From: DASZMJ01 sp035551935
GTDB taxonomy: Bacteria > Planctomycetota > Planctomycetia > Isosphaerales > Isosphaeraceae
Direction of reading: 5' to 3'
Assembly (NCBI GenBank): GCA_035551935.1
Contig: DASZMJ010000014.1
Span: 1-13,486, forward strand
Length of the DNA stretch: 13,486 nt
In this document: one piece after another, positions 5,784-13,486 of the stretch
Layout: the number at the start of each line of letters is the position of its first letter
How positions within the stretch are numbered: position 1 is the stretch's first letter
The notes under the pieces: generated by a model
What the model was told of the DNA's origin: nothing
Databases searched by the model: none
The model's input: only the letters and a program-made list of their open reading frames with translations
Translations under genes and position numbers: made by a program

Positions 5784-7733
5784 TCACTCGGTCGTGCTCG
5801 ACAGGTCGTCCTCGGGCTCGAGCTCGTCCTCGGTGTGCCCGTTGGAGAGGCTGCCGTGGGCGGAGAAGTTGCGCTCCCAGTCGAGGATGGGGCGGTAGAT
5901 GTTCTCGGCGGCGAGGGGGGTGCCGTTGTAGTGGGTCACGGAGACGAGGCGGTCGTCGAGCGTGCCGTTGAGGCTGGCGCGGAGCAGCGTGTAGATCTGG
6001 CCGTCGCGGTTCTGCTCGACGACATACACCCGCTCGTGCCGCGCCACGAACTGCTCGACCTCGGCCGAGAACGGCAAGGCGCGGAGCCGCAGGTACGAGT
6101 TCGGCACGCCCCTGGCGCAGAGGACGTCGCGGGCCTCGACCAGGGCGAAGTGGGACGAGCCGAAGGCGATCAGGCCGACCTTCGCCCCGGGCTCGTCGTG
6201 GACGACCGGCGCCGGGATGCGCTGGCGGGCCGTCTCGAGCTTGCGCGCGAGGCGGTCGAGGTTCCGCTTCCAGTCCTCGGGCCGCTCGCTGTAGCCCGAC
6301 TTCTCGTTGTGGCCCGTGCCGCGCGTGAAGTAGGACGCCAGGGGGTGCTCGGTACCGGGCAACGTGCGGTAGCAGACGCCGTCGCCGTCGAGGTCGCGAT
6401 ACCGCTCGAAGTGGCCGAGCCGCTCCAGCTCGTTCGCGTCGAGCACCTTGCCTCGTCGCACCGGCTTCTCGGGATAGGCGAACGGCTCGCTCATCCAGAG
6501 GTTCATGCCGAGGTCCAGGTCGCTGGCGACGAACACCGGCGTCTGGAACTCCTGCGCCAGGTCGACCGCCTCGGCGGTCAGCGCAAAGCACTCGGCGACG
6601 GAGCCGGGCAAGAGGACGATGTGCCGGCAGTCGCCGTGGCCGAGCAGGTGGAGCTTGAGGACGTCCCCCTGGCTGGTCCGGGTCGGCAGGCCGGTGCTGG
6701 GCCCCATGCGCTGGACGTCGCAGATGACCACGGGGATCTCGGCGAAGTACGCCAGGCCGACGAACTCGCTCATGAGCGAGATGCCCGGCCCCGAGGTCGC
6801 CGTGATCGCCCGCGCGCCGGCCCAGCCGGCGCCGATGGCCATGCCGACGGCGGCCAGCTCGTCCTCGGCCTGGATGACGGCGAAGGTACGACGGCCGTCG
6901 GCCTTGGTTCGGAGTTTCTTGAAGTAGTCCTCGGCGTACTCGGCGAGGCTGCTGGACGGGGTGATCGGGTACCACGTCATGACGCTCGCGCCGCCGAAGA
7001 CGGCGCCGAGGGCCGAGGCCTTGTTCCCCTCGATCAGGATCGTGCCGGCGGTCCGGTCGGCCCGTTCGACGCGGAACGGCAGGCCCTCGGGCAGGTTCTC
7101 CAGCGCCCAGGCGAAGCCGGTCTCGGCGGCCCGGATGTTGATCTCGGCGGCCTTGGCCTTGCGGCCGGGGAACTCGCGGCGGATCGCCCTGCGGACCTCG
7201 TCCATCTCGATGCCGCAGGCGCCGGCGACGACGCCCACGTACACCATGTTGATGACCTTGCGGAGCTTGTCGCGATAGCCCTTGTCGGCCTTGTCGGGCG
7301 GGTACGCCTCCTCGACGAGGCGCTGGAAGGGGACGGGGAAGAGCTGGACGTCGTCGCGGGTGATGCCCAGGTCGATGTCGTCGCGGTAGATGACGACCGA
7401 GCCGGGGCGGAGCAGGCGGATGTCGTCGGCGGCCGTCTGCTCATTCATGCAGACCAGCACCGGCGTGTCGAGCCGATGGCCGACGTAGCCGTTGGCGTTG
7501 GCCCGGATGTGGAACCAGGTGGGCAGCCCCTCGATGTTCGACGGGAAGACGTTCTTGCCGCTACACGGGATGCCCATGCCGTGCAGGGCGCGGAGCAATA
7601 CGAGGTTGGCCGACTGGCTGCCCGAGCCGTTGACCGTACCGACGCGGATCGCCAGGTCGTTGACCGACGGGGGGGTTTGCGCGGGCCCGTCCTCGACGGG
7701 CAGAGTCTCGACGACCGTCAGGGTAGAAGCCAT
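5784..7733 (-). CDS. korA: 2-oxoacid:ferredoxin oxidoreductase, fused gamma-alpha subunit
   Basis: This is the partner of KorB. The gamma domain (about 29-215) opens with VGTVNGSGSQSANLVLLRAL, the GSQSAN form of the usual G-x-G-G-Q-G. The alpha (pyrimidine-binding) domain has MTWYPITPSSSLAEY (252-266), ATSGPGISLMSE (312-323) and QRMGPSTGLPTRTSQGDVL (341-359). A C-terminal transketolase-like domain (about 515-620) ends in an acidic tail. This order is that of the two-subunit KorAB enzymes. No delta (ferredoxin) subunit is in the window. I start at 7733 (MASTLTVVET, 649 residues), with GAGG at 7744-7747. An upstream ATG at 7799 would add 22 residues that do not look like family sequence. korB follows after a repeat-filled gap of 184 bases, and a shared transcript is likely. 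Confidence 0.92.
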   Translation of the reverse strand: MASTLTVVETLPVEDGPAQTPPSVNDLAIRVGTVNGSGSQSANLVLLRALHGMGIPCSGKNVFPSNIEGLPTWFHIRANANGYVGHRLDTPVLVCMNEQTAADDIRLLRPGSVVIYRDDIDLGITRDDVQLFPVPFQRLVEEAYPPDKADKGYRDKLRKVINMVYVGVVAGACGIEMDEVRRAIRREFPGRKAKAAEINIRAAETGFAWALENLPEGLPFRVERADRTAGTILIEGNKASALGAVFGGASVMTWYPITPSSSLAEYAEDYFKKLRTKADGRRTFAVIQAEDELAAVGMAIGAGWAGARAITATSGPGISLMSEFVGLAYFAEIPVVICDVQRMGPSTGLPTRTSQGDVLKLHLLGHGDCRHIVLLPGSVAECFALTAEAVDLAQEFQTPVFVASDLDLGMNLWMSEPFAYPEKPVRRGKVLDANELERLGHFERYRDLDGDGVCYRTLPGTEHPLASYFTRGTGHNEKSGYSERPEDWKRNLDRLARKLETARQRIPAPVVHDEPGAKVGLIAFGSSHFALVEARDVLCARGVPNSYLRLRALPFSAEVEQFVARHERVYVVEQNRDGQIYTLLRASLNGTLDDRLVSVTHYNGTPLAAENIYRPILDWERNFSAHGSLSNGHTEDELEPEDDLSSTTE

Positions 7734-8308
7734 CGTCTTGTCGCCTCGCGCGGCGGCCAGGACCGTCGTTGCCTCCGCGCTCGAGCCGGTGAGGCGCATC
7801 CGACGCCGCCGGGATGGATCCTCGCGGAGGCGGTTGGAACCAGGATGGAAAATGTGGATGTCCTGACCTCATCCTCAAGTCGAGCACAACCGGACCCCCT
7901 TGGCAAGGGCCCGGCCCCGTTTCCCCCCGATTGCTCGCACAAGTCTTTCCAAGGCACCCACTTCCGTCTCGACTTTCGGCCCCATCGATCCGAGCCACCG
8001 CGCCCGCATGCCGCCCGGCTTGCGGCGCGATCGCTGGCCCGCGTGATCTTTCTCGCGCGGGGGCGACAGATTCTCCCTGCTCGGTTAAAGTGCCCGGCGC
8101 GGGCGGGCGGCCCGGGAGGGCACGGCGGCGCGGCGGTAACCGATGGGTTGACCTCACCTTCGGGACGACTCCGGGATGGGCCGTCGGGCCCCGGCACGGT
8201 TCGTGCAAGGGGGAAGCCGCACCTCGACGCCTGCCGATAAAACCAACAGCCCCCACACCTTGGCCCGACCACATCTCGAGACGGGGCGCAACACGGGAGA
8301 CCTTCCCC
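7734..8308. other. Divergent intergenic region, no gene seen
   Basis: These 575 bases separate divergent genes. Open frames cross the region, but their translations are rich in Pro, Arg, Gly and Ala without domain-like order, so I treat them as GC-driven. Small palindromes are present: CCCTTGGCAAGGG at 7897-7909, and a CCCGCG...CGCGGG stem at about 8039-8062. A TTGACC at 8148-8153 has no acceptable -10 at the right distance. The promoters of korA and of the plus-strand gene should lie here, and the length leaves room for a leader or small RNA, but nothing is recognisable. Confidence 0.5.
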
Positions 8309-8914
8309 ATGCGTTCCGATCGCCGTCGACGTTTGCAGTTCGAGTCGCTCGAGAACATCGTCGCCCTCTCAGGCGCCCACGCCTCCCTCGCCCGGCTCGC
8401 GGCCGAGGTCGCCGCGACACCGACGAGTCTCCCCCTGAGCGGCACGCTCCGGGGTCCAACGGAGTACGCGATCGGCAGCGACCCGACCGGGCCCGTGTCC
8501 CTGGTCTTCAGCCCGTCGGCGACCGTCGGCGGTTCCCCGCGCGGGGCCGTCGCGGGGAACCTCGCCCCGCTCGGCCGGGTCCGTTTGACGAGCGAGCTGA
8601 CCTGGAACAGCCCCGCCTCCGACTGGCCCGCCGGCTCCGGCCACGACGTCCTGATCCTCTGGTCTCGGCGCGGGCCCACCTACCTATCGGTGCAGCGCCC
8701 CGCGACGCCACCGCCCTCGCAGGGCTCGACGACGGCACTCCGCTATGAGGTCATCCGCGGCATGTCGGGCCCGCACCCGACCTTCTACGCCCCCGGCAGC
8801 GGGACGATCACCCTCACGCTCGGCCACTTCCACCACGGCCATGGCGGCAGCCAGCTCGCCACGGCGACCCTGACCTTCACCCCCGACCCGGTCGCGGCCG
8901 CCTCGGCATCTTGA
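8309..8914 (+). CDS. Secreted beta-rich hypothetical protein with planctomycete R-R/F-E-x-L-E N-terminus
   Basis: The 201-residue product begins MRSDRRRRLQFESLENIVAL. It resembles the arginine-rich, F-E-x-L-E-x-R start common on planctomycete surface or exported proteins, although here the R is replaced by N-I. After about residue 40 the chain is a run of short strands rich in Thr, Ser, Gly and Val: SGTLRGPTEY, GNLAPLGRVRL, GSGTITLTLGHF and ATATLTFTP. This is the pattern of small secreted beta-barrel-like proteins of Isosphaeraceae. A His cluster, HFHHGHGG (173-180), could bind metal (inference). The start at 8309 has GGGAGA at 8295-8300. The frame is open upstream, but that part lacks coding character. 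The gene faces the sigma-thioredoxin gene across a shared terminator. I assign no function. Confidence 0.7.
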   Translation: MRSDRRRRLQFESLENIVALSGAHASLARLAAEVAATPTSLPLSGTLRGPTEYAIGSDPTGPVSLVFSPSATVGGSPRGAVAGNLAPLGRVRLTSELTWNSPASDWPAGSGHDVLILWSRRGPTYLSVQRPATPPPSQGSTTALRYEVIRGMSGPHPTFYAPGSGTITLTLGHFHHGHGGSQLATATLTFTPDPVAAASAS

Positions 8915-8946
8915 TTGGGCCCCATCGCCCGGAATCCCCGCGTCGG

Positions 8947-8979
8947 GGCGTCGGGTGGCTGATCCGGCCACCCGACGCC
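8947..8979. terminator. Bidirectional terminator hairpin between convergent genes
   Basis: GGCGTCGGGTGGC (8947-8959) and GCCACCCGACGCC (8967-8979) form a perfect 13-bp stem with a 7-base loop. It sits 32 bases after the plus-strand stop and 27 bases after the minus-strand stop. A small CCCCG-CGT-CGGGG hairpin at 8936-8948 overlaps its left base. The position between convergent stops is as expected for a shared terminator. There is no T-run on either side. Confidence 0.75.
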
Positions 8980-9006
8980 GTCATCCGGGGCGAGGGCCGC
9001 GGCCGA

Positions 9007-12006
9007 TCACCGGGCGGCCTGGCGGTCGACGAGCTTCTCGACCGCCTCGTCGAGGGCCTTGCCCCGGACGTCCTTCGCCCGGATGACCCCGTCGGGGCCG
9101 AGGACAAGGATCGTCGGGAACTGCCGCACGCGATACCGGGCGCAGTTCGGCCGGTCCGCCCCGCCCTCCCACCAGCAGCGCCAGGTGATCTCCCCGGTCG
9201 CGATCGACTTCCGAAGGGCCTCGGGGTCCTCGTCGGTGTTCACGCTCAGCAATGCGAACGGCTTGCCCGCCATCCGCGCGACGAGGTCGCGCTCGTGCGG
9301 GTACATGGCCCGGCACGGGCCGCACCAGTTGCCCGAGAAGGTCAGGACCACGACCTTGCCACGGTAGTCGCCCAGGCGGAACGGCCGGCCGTCGACGTCG
9401 CGGCCCTCGACCTCGGGCGCGACCCGGCCGACGGCCAGGTCGCGGAGCCGGAACCGCTCGTCGCGGGCGACGTCCCCCAGCGGGCCGCGGTCGCCGGGGA
9501 CGTCGGCGAACTCGGCGACGACCCGATCGAAGAGCCGCACCGCCTCCTCCTCCAGCGGCTCGGGGTCGCGCGGGTCGATCCCGTTGGCCTCGGCCGTGAA
9601 TCGGAGCAACAGGTCGGGCGCCGGCCCGCGCAGCTCGCGGAGCGCGGCGGCCCGATTCTTCAGGAGCAGGGCCAGGCCCAAGCACGCCCGCCCCCGGGCC
9701 TCGCGGCCGGGGCCGCGCCCCAGCCCGGCGCGGAGCAGCGCCTCGCCGCCCGGGGAGAGCGCCAGCGGCGGGTCGCCAAGCTGGCGGTAGAGCGGCACGA
9801 GCGCCCCGCTCTCGATGTGGTCGCGGGCCAGGATCTCGGCAGCCCGCGACGTCTCGCGCGGGGTGAAGCGGTTCGTCACGACCCCCGCCAGGGCGTCGAC
9901 GGCCGCGGGGTCGCGGGGGTGCCGGTCCGCGAACTCGAGGAACCGCCCGGCGAACCGCGCCTCGACGCGGGCGTCGGCGCGGAGCCGGGCCCGGAGGTCG
10001 TCGGCCGCCGTCGCGGCCCGCTCGGCGTCGCGGCGGGCCGCGTCGTACGCCGAGACCAGGGCGCGGTAGTCGTCCCTGGCCCCGCGACTCGCCGCGGCCG
10101 GCGCCGACCGTGCCGGCGCCGGCCGCTCGACGCGGACGGGCCGCTCGGTCGGCCGGCGCTCGCGGAGCAGGCCGCCGGCCTTGACCAGAGAGCGGGCGGG
10201 CGACGTGCGGAAGTCGGACCCGCCGGCCCCCTCGGGGAGCGGCAGGTCGGCGACGTCGAAGGCCGAGCCCGGCACCCGCGCGGCGTCGTTGATCCGGAGG
10301 TTGCGGGCCGTCAGGTCGTAGTCCCTCGTCGGCTCGCCGCCGCCGAGCTGCCACTCGATATGCCGGACCGGATACCAGACGCCGTCCACCTTCTCCAGCG
10401 TGTCGTCGGCGCCGACGTAGGCGATCGGCTTGCCGTCGCGGACGCCCCCGGCCCGCACCCGGACCGGCAGGTCATCGGCCGCCGGGTCGCAGACGACCTC
10501 GACCCACGAGTTGTTGGCGCGCACGAGCCGGAGCCGGACCTTGCCCCCCTCCTCGCTCGACTCGATCCGCGTGCAGGCCCGGCAGTCGGCCCGCAGCCGC
10601 GCCGCGGCCGGCCCGAAGAACGCCGCGTGATGGAGCAGCGGGTCGAGGTGGGAGAGCCGCGTAGCTGACTGTTGCCACCAGTCGTCCTCGGACTTCGGCG
10701 GCGCCTCGATGTTCAGCACGACGCCCCAGGTCGGGCTGTCCTCGATCGCGGCGAGCAAGTCGGCGGTCCGGATGACGCCGTACGTCCCCTCGCCGCGGGG
10801 CAGCGGCCGGCCCTGCTCGCCGAGCATGTCGACCGGGCTGTCCCCGTCGAAGTCGTATCGGACGGCGCCCTGCCTCCAGAAGACCCGACCCTTGTAGGTG
10901 AGCGTCTCCGGCTCGGCCCGCCTCGGCTCGCCGACGGCCGGCCGCTGGCGGGTGAGATCGAAGTCGAAGCTCAGTTGCCGGATCGCCGCGAAGTTGCGGT
11001 GCACGGCGCGGATGCAGCGGCCGAGGCGCCGCCGCGTGGCCTCGTCGGCGTTGGTCAGGCCGTCGATCCACGACCAGTCCTCGTCCTTCGGCGTCGTGCC
11101 CATGGGGCTCGGGGCCTCGTCCGCCCGCATGGACCGGCCGCGCCGTGCCAGGCCCACGCCGGCGGCCGCGGCCGCCGCCAGGGCCAGCGCCAGCAAGACA
11201 CCCTTCGAGGTCAGCTTGCCCACCAGCATGGTCCTCAACACTCCTTCCGCCAGCAGGATCGTGGAGGGGGCGGCCGCGCCGGCCGCCGCGCGGCAGGTGC
11301 GGGCGACGAGCGGGGCGGGGACCGTGCCGGCGGCCGCGGCCGCCTCGCGGGCGAAGGTGGCCCCGAGGCCGCCGGCAGAGAGGGTCAGGCCCCGGCGGAC
11401 CAGCCGCGACCGGAGCCGTTCGCGGGCCCGGACCAGCCGGCTGGAGACCGTGCCGACCGGCAGGCCGAGCGCCAGGGCGGCCTCCCGGTGGGTCCGGCCC
11501 TCCAGGTCGCACAGGACCACGGGGGCTCGGAGCCGCTCGGGGAGCCGCCCCAGCTCCTCGTCGAGGATCGCCGGCCAGTCGTCCTCGGCGGCCGGGCCGG
11601 CCGTCGCGGGCCCGAGGTCCCCCGGCCGCCCCGCGAGCCCCCCCTCGCGGGCCCGTCGGCGGGCGTTCCCCGCCTTCAGCTCCTTCGCGACCCGCACCGC
11701 GACCCCGTACAACCAGCCCGCCAGGCGCTCGCGCCGCGCGACGGCCCGGGCCTTCCGCGCCAGGACGAGGAACGTGGCCTGGAAGGCGTCCTCGGCGTCG
11801 TCGGGGTCGTCCAGGAGCCGGCGGCAGGCCCGCAGAACCATCGGGCCGTGCCGCCGCACGATCTCCGCGAAGACGGCCTCGGCCTCCTCCCCCCGCCGCG
11901 ACACGAAGCGCTCGAGCAGCTCGGCGTCGCCGAGCGCCCCGACCGCCCCGACCTGGAACAGCGTCTCGATCTCCCTCAGCGTCGAGCCCGATGGATGGCT
12001 GCTCAT
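9007..12006 (-). CDS. Membrane-anchored ECF sigma factor fused to LolA-like and TlpA-type thioredoxin domains
   Basis: The 999-residue chain starts at 12006 with GGAGG at 12016-12020. Residues 29-110 are sigma region 2 (VFAEIVRRHGPMVLRACRRL, DDAEDAFQATFLVLARKA) and 145-203 are region 4 (LPERLRAPVVLCDLEGRTH, LGLPVGTVSSRLVRARERL). A linker leads to one hydrophobic helix at 269-286. Beyond it, 318-590 looks like a LolA-type beta-sheet domain (YKGRVFWRQGAVRYDFDG; DGVWYPVRHIEWQL). Next, 640-850 is helical. Finally 856-999 is a TlpA/AhpC-type thioredoxin with WCGPC at 894-898 and a cis-Pro in RQFPTI (P964). Topology predicts the sigma factor inside and the redox domain outside the cytoplasmic membrane. 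Planctomycete ECF factors often have long tails. A redox-active tail suggests sensing or regulated proteolysis (inference). The frame is unbroken, so a fusion is read directly, but an internal start is possible (see 11227-11246). Confidence 0.88.
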   Translation of the reverse strand: MSSHPSGSTLREIETLFQVGAVGALGDAELLERFVSRRGEEAEAVFAEIVRRHGPMVLRACRRLLDDPDDAEDAFQATFLVLARKARAVARRERLAGWLYGVAVRVAKELKAGNARRRAREGGLAGRPGDLGPATAGPAAEDDWPAILDEELGRLPERLRAPVVLCDLEGRTHREAALALGLPVGTVSSRLVRARERLRSRLVRRGLTLSAGGLGATFAREAAAAAGTVPAPLVARTCRAAAGAAAPSTILLAEGVLRTMLVGKLTSKGVLLALALAAAAAAGVGLARRGRSMRADEAPSPMGTTPKDEDWSWIDGLTNADEATRRRLGRCIRAVHRNFAAIRQLSFDFDLTRQRPAVGEPRRAEPETLTYKGRVFWRQGAVRYDFDGDSPVDMLGEQGRPLPRGEGTYGVIRTADLLAAIEDSPTWGVVLNIEAPPKSEDDWWQQSATRLSHLDPLLHHAAFFGPAAARLRADCRACTRIESSEEGGKVRLRLVRANNSWVEVVCDPAADDLPVRVRAGGVRDGKPIAYVGADDTLEKVDGVWYPVRHIEWQLGGGEPTRDYDLTARNLRINDAARVPGSAFDVADLPLPEGAGGSDFRTSPARSLVKAGGLLRERRPTERPVRVERPAPARSAPAAASRGARDDYRALVSAYDAARRDAERAATAADDLRARLRADARVEARFAGRFLEFADRHPRDPAAVDALAGVVTNRFTPRETSRAAEILARDHIESGALVPLYRQLGDPPLALSPGGEALLRAGLGRGPGREARGRACLGLALLLKNRAAALRELRGPAPDLLLRFTAEANGIDPRDPEPLEEEAVRLFDRVVAEFADVPGDRGPLGDVARDERFRLRDLAVGRVAPEVEGRDVDGRPFRLGDYRGKVVVLTFSGNWCGPCRAMYPHERDLVARMAGKPFALLSVNTDEDPEALRKSIATGEITWRCWWEGGADRPNCARYRVRQFPTILVLGPDGVIRAKDVRGKALDEAVEKLVDRQAAR
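11227..11246 (-). promoter_or_regulatory. Possible internal translation start just before the membrane helix
   Basis: Within the sigma-thioredoxin gene the ATG at 11229 (Met260) is preceded by GGAAGGAG. Its AAGGAG core is at 11241-11246, eleven bases before the ATG. The sequence from Met260, MLVGKLTSKGVLLALALAAA, looks like a signal peptide or signal anchor. A 740-residue exported LolA-thioredoxin protein could thus be made separately from the full chain. The spacing is slightly long and a chance match is quite possible. Confidence 0.25.
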
Positions 12007-12282
12007 TCGACACGACCTCCGGTCCGCCTCGATCTGCCTCGCGATCCCCACCCTTGTACTGGTGCCTTCGGGCCGTTCGCATCCCGATTCTTTCGACGTT
12101 CCCGCGGGATTTCGGGGGGACGGTGTCCCGGGGCCTGGGTCGCCCCCCGAAACCCGGCTCGAGCGGCGGCGCGGCCACGTCGGCGCGGAACGAACCGAAG
12201 GTCCCTGGCCCTTGCCGACGGATGGGGGCGGGCGTACCCTCGGGGGCGGGTCGAGGTCAACATCCAAAGGGGGGTGACGACG
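12007..12282. other. Divergent promoter region between sigma-thioredoxin and Gfo/Idh genes
   Basis: These 276 bases separate two diverging starts and should hold both promoters. Shine-Dalgarno sites are clear at each end (GGAGG at 12016-12020 on the minus strand, AAAGGGGGG at 12266-12274 on the plus strand). A minus-strand GGGAACGTCG (about 12093-12102) resembles an ECF -35 (GGAAC), which would fit self-regulation. I cannot place a matching -10. A GGGGGCGGG motif occurs twice just upstream of the plus-strand gene. Confidence 0.4.
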
Positions 12283-13486
12283 ATGCGAGCCGCCGACCGC
12301 AGCCGGAGAGCATTCCTGGAGTCGATCGGCCTGGCCGGCGCCGTCGCGGCGGCGGGGGTCGAGTCGGCGCGGGGGTACATGACCAACGACACGATCAACG
12401 TCGCCTGCCTCGGCACCGGCGGGCGCTGCCAAACCTTGATGAGGTCCTTGCGGACGATCCCCGGCGTCCGGATCGCCGCGGTCTGCGACGTGTACGAGCC
12501 CCATCGCGAGGGCGCCAAGAAGCTCGCCGACCCGGCCGCGATCGCGAGCGGCCAGTTCCAGGAGCTCCTCGACCGCAAGGACATCGACGCCGTCCTCGTC
12601 GGCGCCCCGGACCACTGGCACGTGCCGATGACCGTCGCGGCCTGCGAGGCGGGCAAGGATGTTTATGTCGAGAAACCCTTGACGCACAACCTCGACGAGG
12701 GGGCCGCGGTCGTCGCGGCGCAGGACAAGCACAAGCGGATCGTGCAGGTCGGCACGCAGCAGCGGAGCATGCCGCACTTCCAGAAGGCCAAGGAGCTCGT
12801 CGACGCCGGCCGGATCGGCAGGGTCTTCAAGGCCCACCTGACCTGGAACCGCAACACCGGCGACCGCTTCCGACGCGGCCCGCAGGGGGTCGACCCCAAA
12901 CGGCTCGACTGGAAAGGCTTCCTCGGCAACGCCCCGGAGCAGCCGTTCGACGACTACCGCTATCGCAACTGGCGCTGGTTCTGGGACTTCGGTGGCGGCC
13001 TCCTGACCGACCTGATGGTCCACTTCGTCGACGTCGTCCACTGGTTCCTCGACCTCGACCACCCCGCGCGTGCCACGACGATCGGCGACCACTTCGCCGC
13101 CGAGGGGCTCTGGCAGACGCCCGATACGATCCAGTGCCTGCTTTCTTATCCGAAGGATATCCAGGTCTATTACGAAGGCACGTTCTCGAATGCCCGCAAC
13201 GGCGCCATGGTCGAGTTCATGGGGACCGAGGGGACCCTCTATCTCGACCGCGGCCGCTACGAGCTCTACCCCGAGCGCGGCAAGGGACCGGTCGAGTCCC
13301 TGATCCTCGGCACCGACCCGCGCCGCGGGCTCGACTTCTACGACAAGCCCGACGGCGAGCTGCTCCACCTGACCAACTGGGTCGACTGCGTCCGCTCGCG
13401 ACGCCGCCCCAACTGCCCCGCCGAGGCCGGCGCCTCCTCCGCCTCCGCCGCCCACCTCGGCAACCGCGCCTATCGCGAGGGCAAGC
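12283..13486 (+). CDS. Tat-exported Gfo/Idh/MocA-family oxidoreductase (3' end outside window)
   Basis: The first 401 residues are present and the frame is open at the right edge. It begins with a twin-arginine signal: SRRAFLESIG (8-17) plus a hydrophobic Ala/Gly stretch, matching the S-R-R-x-F-L motif. The Rossmann domain has VACLGTGGR (40-48). The family EKP signature is at 130-132 in VYVEKPLTHN. The catalytic-side D243 and H247 lie in GGGLLTDLMVHFVDVVHWFL. Members oxidise or reduce sugars, inositols and related polyols with NAD(P). Planctomycetes carry many exported copies, thought to act on glycans. The start at 12283 has AAAGGGGGG at 12266-12274. It diverges from the sigma-thioredoxin gene and may be one of its targets (inference). 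The substrate is unknown. Confidence 0.92.
   Translation, partial: MRAADRSRRAFLESIGLAGAVAAAGVESARGYMTNDTINVACLGTGGRCQTLMRSLRTIPGVRIAAVCDVYEPHREGAKKLADPAAIASGQFQELLDRKDIDAVLVGAPDHWHVPMTVAACEAGKDVYVEKPLTHNLDEGAAVVAAQDKHKRIVQVGTQQRSMPHFQKAKELVDAGRIGRVFKAHLTWNRNTGDRFRRGPQGVDPKRLDWKGFLGNAPEQPFDDYRYRNWRWFWDFGGGLLTDLMVHFVDVVHWFLDLDHPARATTIGDHFAAEGLWQTPDTIQCLLSYPKDIQVYYEGTFSNARNGAMVEFMGTEGTLYLDRGRYELYPERGKGPVESLILGTDPRRGLDFYDKPDGELLHLTNWVDCVRSRRRPNCPAEAGASSASAAHLGNRAYREGK

Noticed and set aside
7734..7799. 22-residue N-terminal extension of korA
   Set aside because: The ATG at 7799 lacks a good ribosome site and the extension does not resemble family sequence. The ATG at 7733 is preferred, although its own Shine-Dalgarno is modest.
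8148..8153. TTGACC as a -35 box for the plus-strand gene at 8309
   Set aside because: No acceptable -10 lies 16-18 bases downstream, and the motif is common enough to arise by chance.
5835..8240. 801-residue plus-strand open frame opposite korA
   Set aside because: It is the mirror frame of korA, with composition-driven residues and no domain pattern. korA on the other strand carries several family motifs.
7814..8308. N-terminal extension of the plus-strand beta-rich protein
   Set aside because: The extra 165 residues are Pro, Arg and Gly-rich without order, and the ATG at 8309 has a well-spaced GGGAGA and a recognisable R-R/F-E-x-L-E start.
12007..13455. Upstream extension of the sigma-thioredoxin frame to 1482 residues
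   Set aside because: This part is antisense to the clear Gfo/Idh/MocA gene. A strong GGAGG Shine-Dalgarno and the natural sigma-factor N-terminus place the start at 12006.

Overview
The window is very GC-rich with strong G/C third-position bias, and its gene content points to a planctomycete, most likely an Isosphaeraceae-type genome (inference). The pointers are a two-domain TIGR03067 secreted protein, an R-R-x-x-x-F-E-x-L-E N-terminus on a secreted beta-rich protein, a long-tailed ECF sigma factor, a planctomycete-style redoxin domain and a Tat-exported Gfo/Idh/MocA protein.

Left two thirds (1-7733), all on the minus strand. In transcription order: korA (2-oxoacid:ferredoxin oxidoreductase, gamma-alpha fusion), korB (beta subunit), a hairpin terminator candidate, a TIGR03067 secreted protein, a haem-oxygenase-like diiron oxidase (HDO) with all six expected metal ligands, hppD (4-hydroxyphenylpyruvate dioxygenase), a minimal fumarylacetoacetase, and the start of a small two-helix membrane protein cut by the window edge. 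HppD and the fumarylacetoacetase are the first and last ring-cleavage-side steps of tyrosine degradation. Homogentisate dioxygenase and the isomerase between them are not in the window. KorAB would oxidise a 2-oxoacid (typically 2-oxoglutarate) to its acyl-CoA and reduce ferredoxin. The HDO between these genes has no assigned substrate.

Three of the short gaps in this run carry palindromic intergenic elements of two kinds. Two are inverted repeats built from 7-bp units (976-1048 and 5622-5780), and one is a perfect 27-bp inverted repeat (2179-2239). Each stops just short of the Shine-Dalgarno of the next gene.

Right third. A 575-bp gap with no convincing gene (7734-8308) separates korA from a plus-strand gene for a secreted beta-rich hypothetical protein. 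That gene converges, across a 13-bp-stem terminator hairpin, on a 999-residue minus-strand gene. Its product carries an ECF sigma factor, one transmembrane helix, a LolA-like region, a helical region and a TlpA-like thioredoxin domain (WCGPC) in a single chain. Divergent from it across 276 bp is a Tat-exported Gfo/Idh/MocA oxidoreductase that runs off the right edge.

The best candidates for something new are the membrane-spanning sigma factor-thioredoxin fusion, which has a possible internal start for a separately exported thioredoxin, and the HDO next to hppD and the fumarylacetoacetase.
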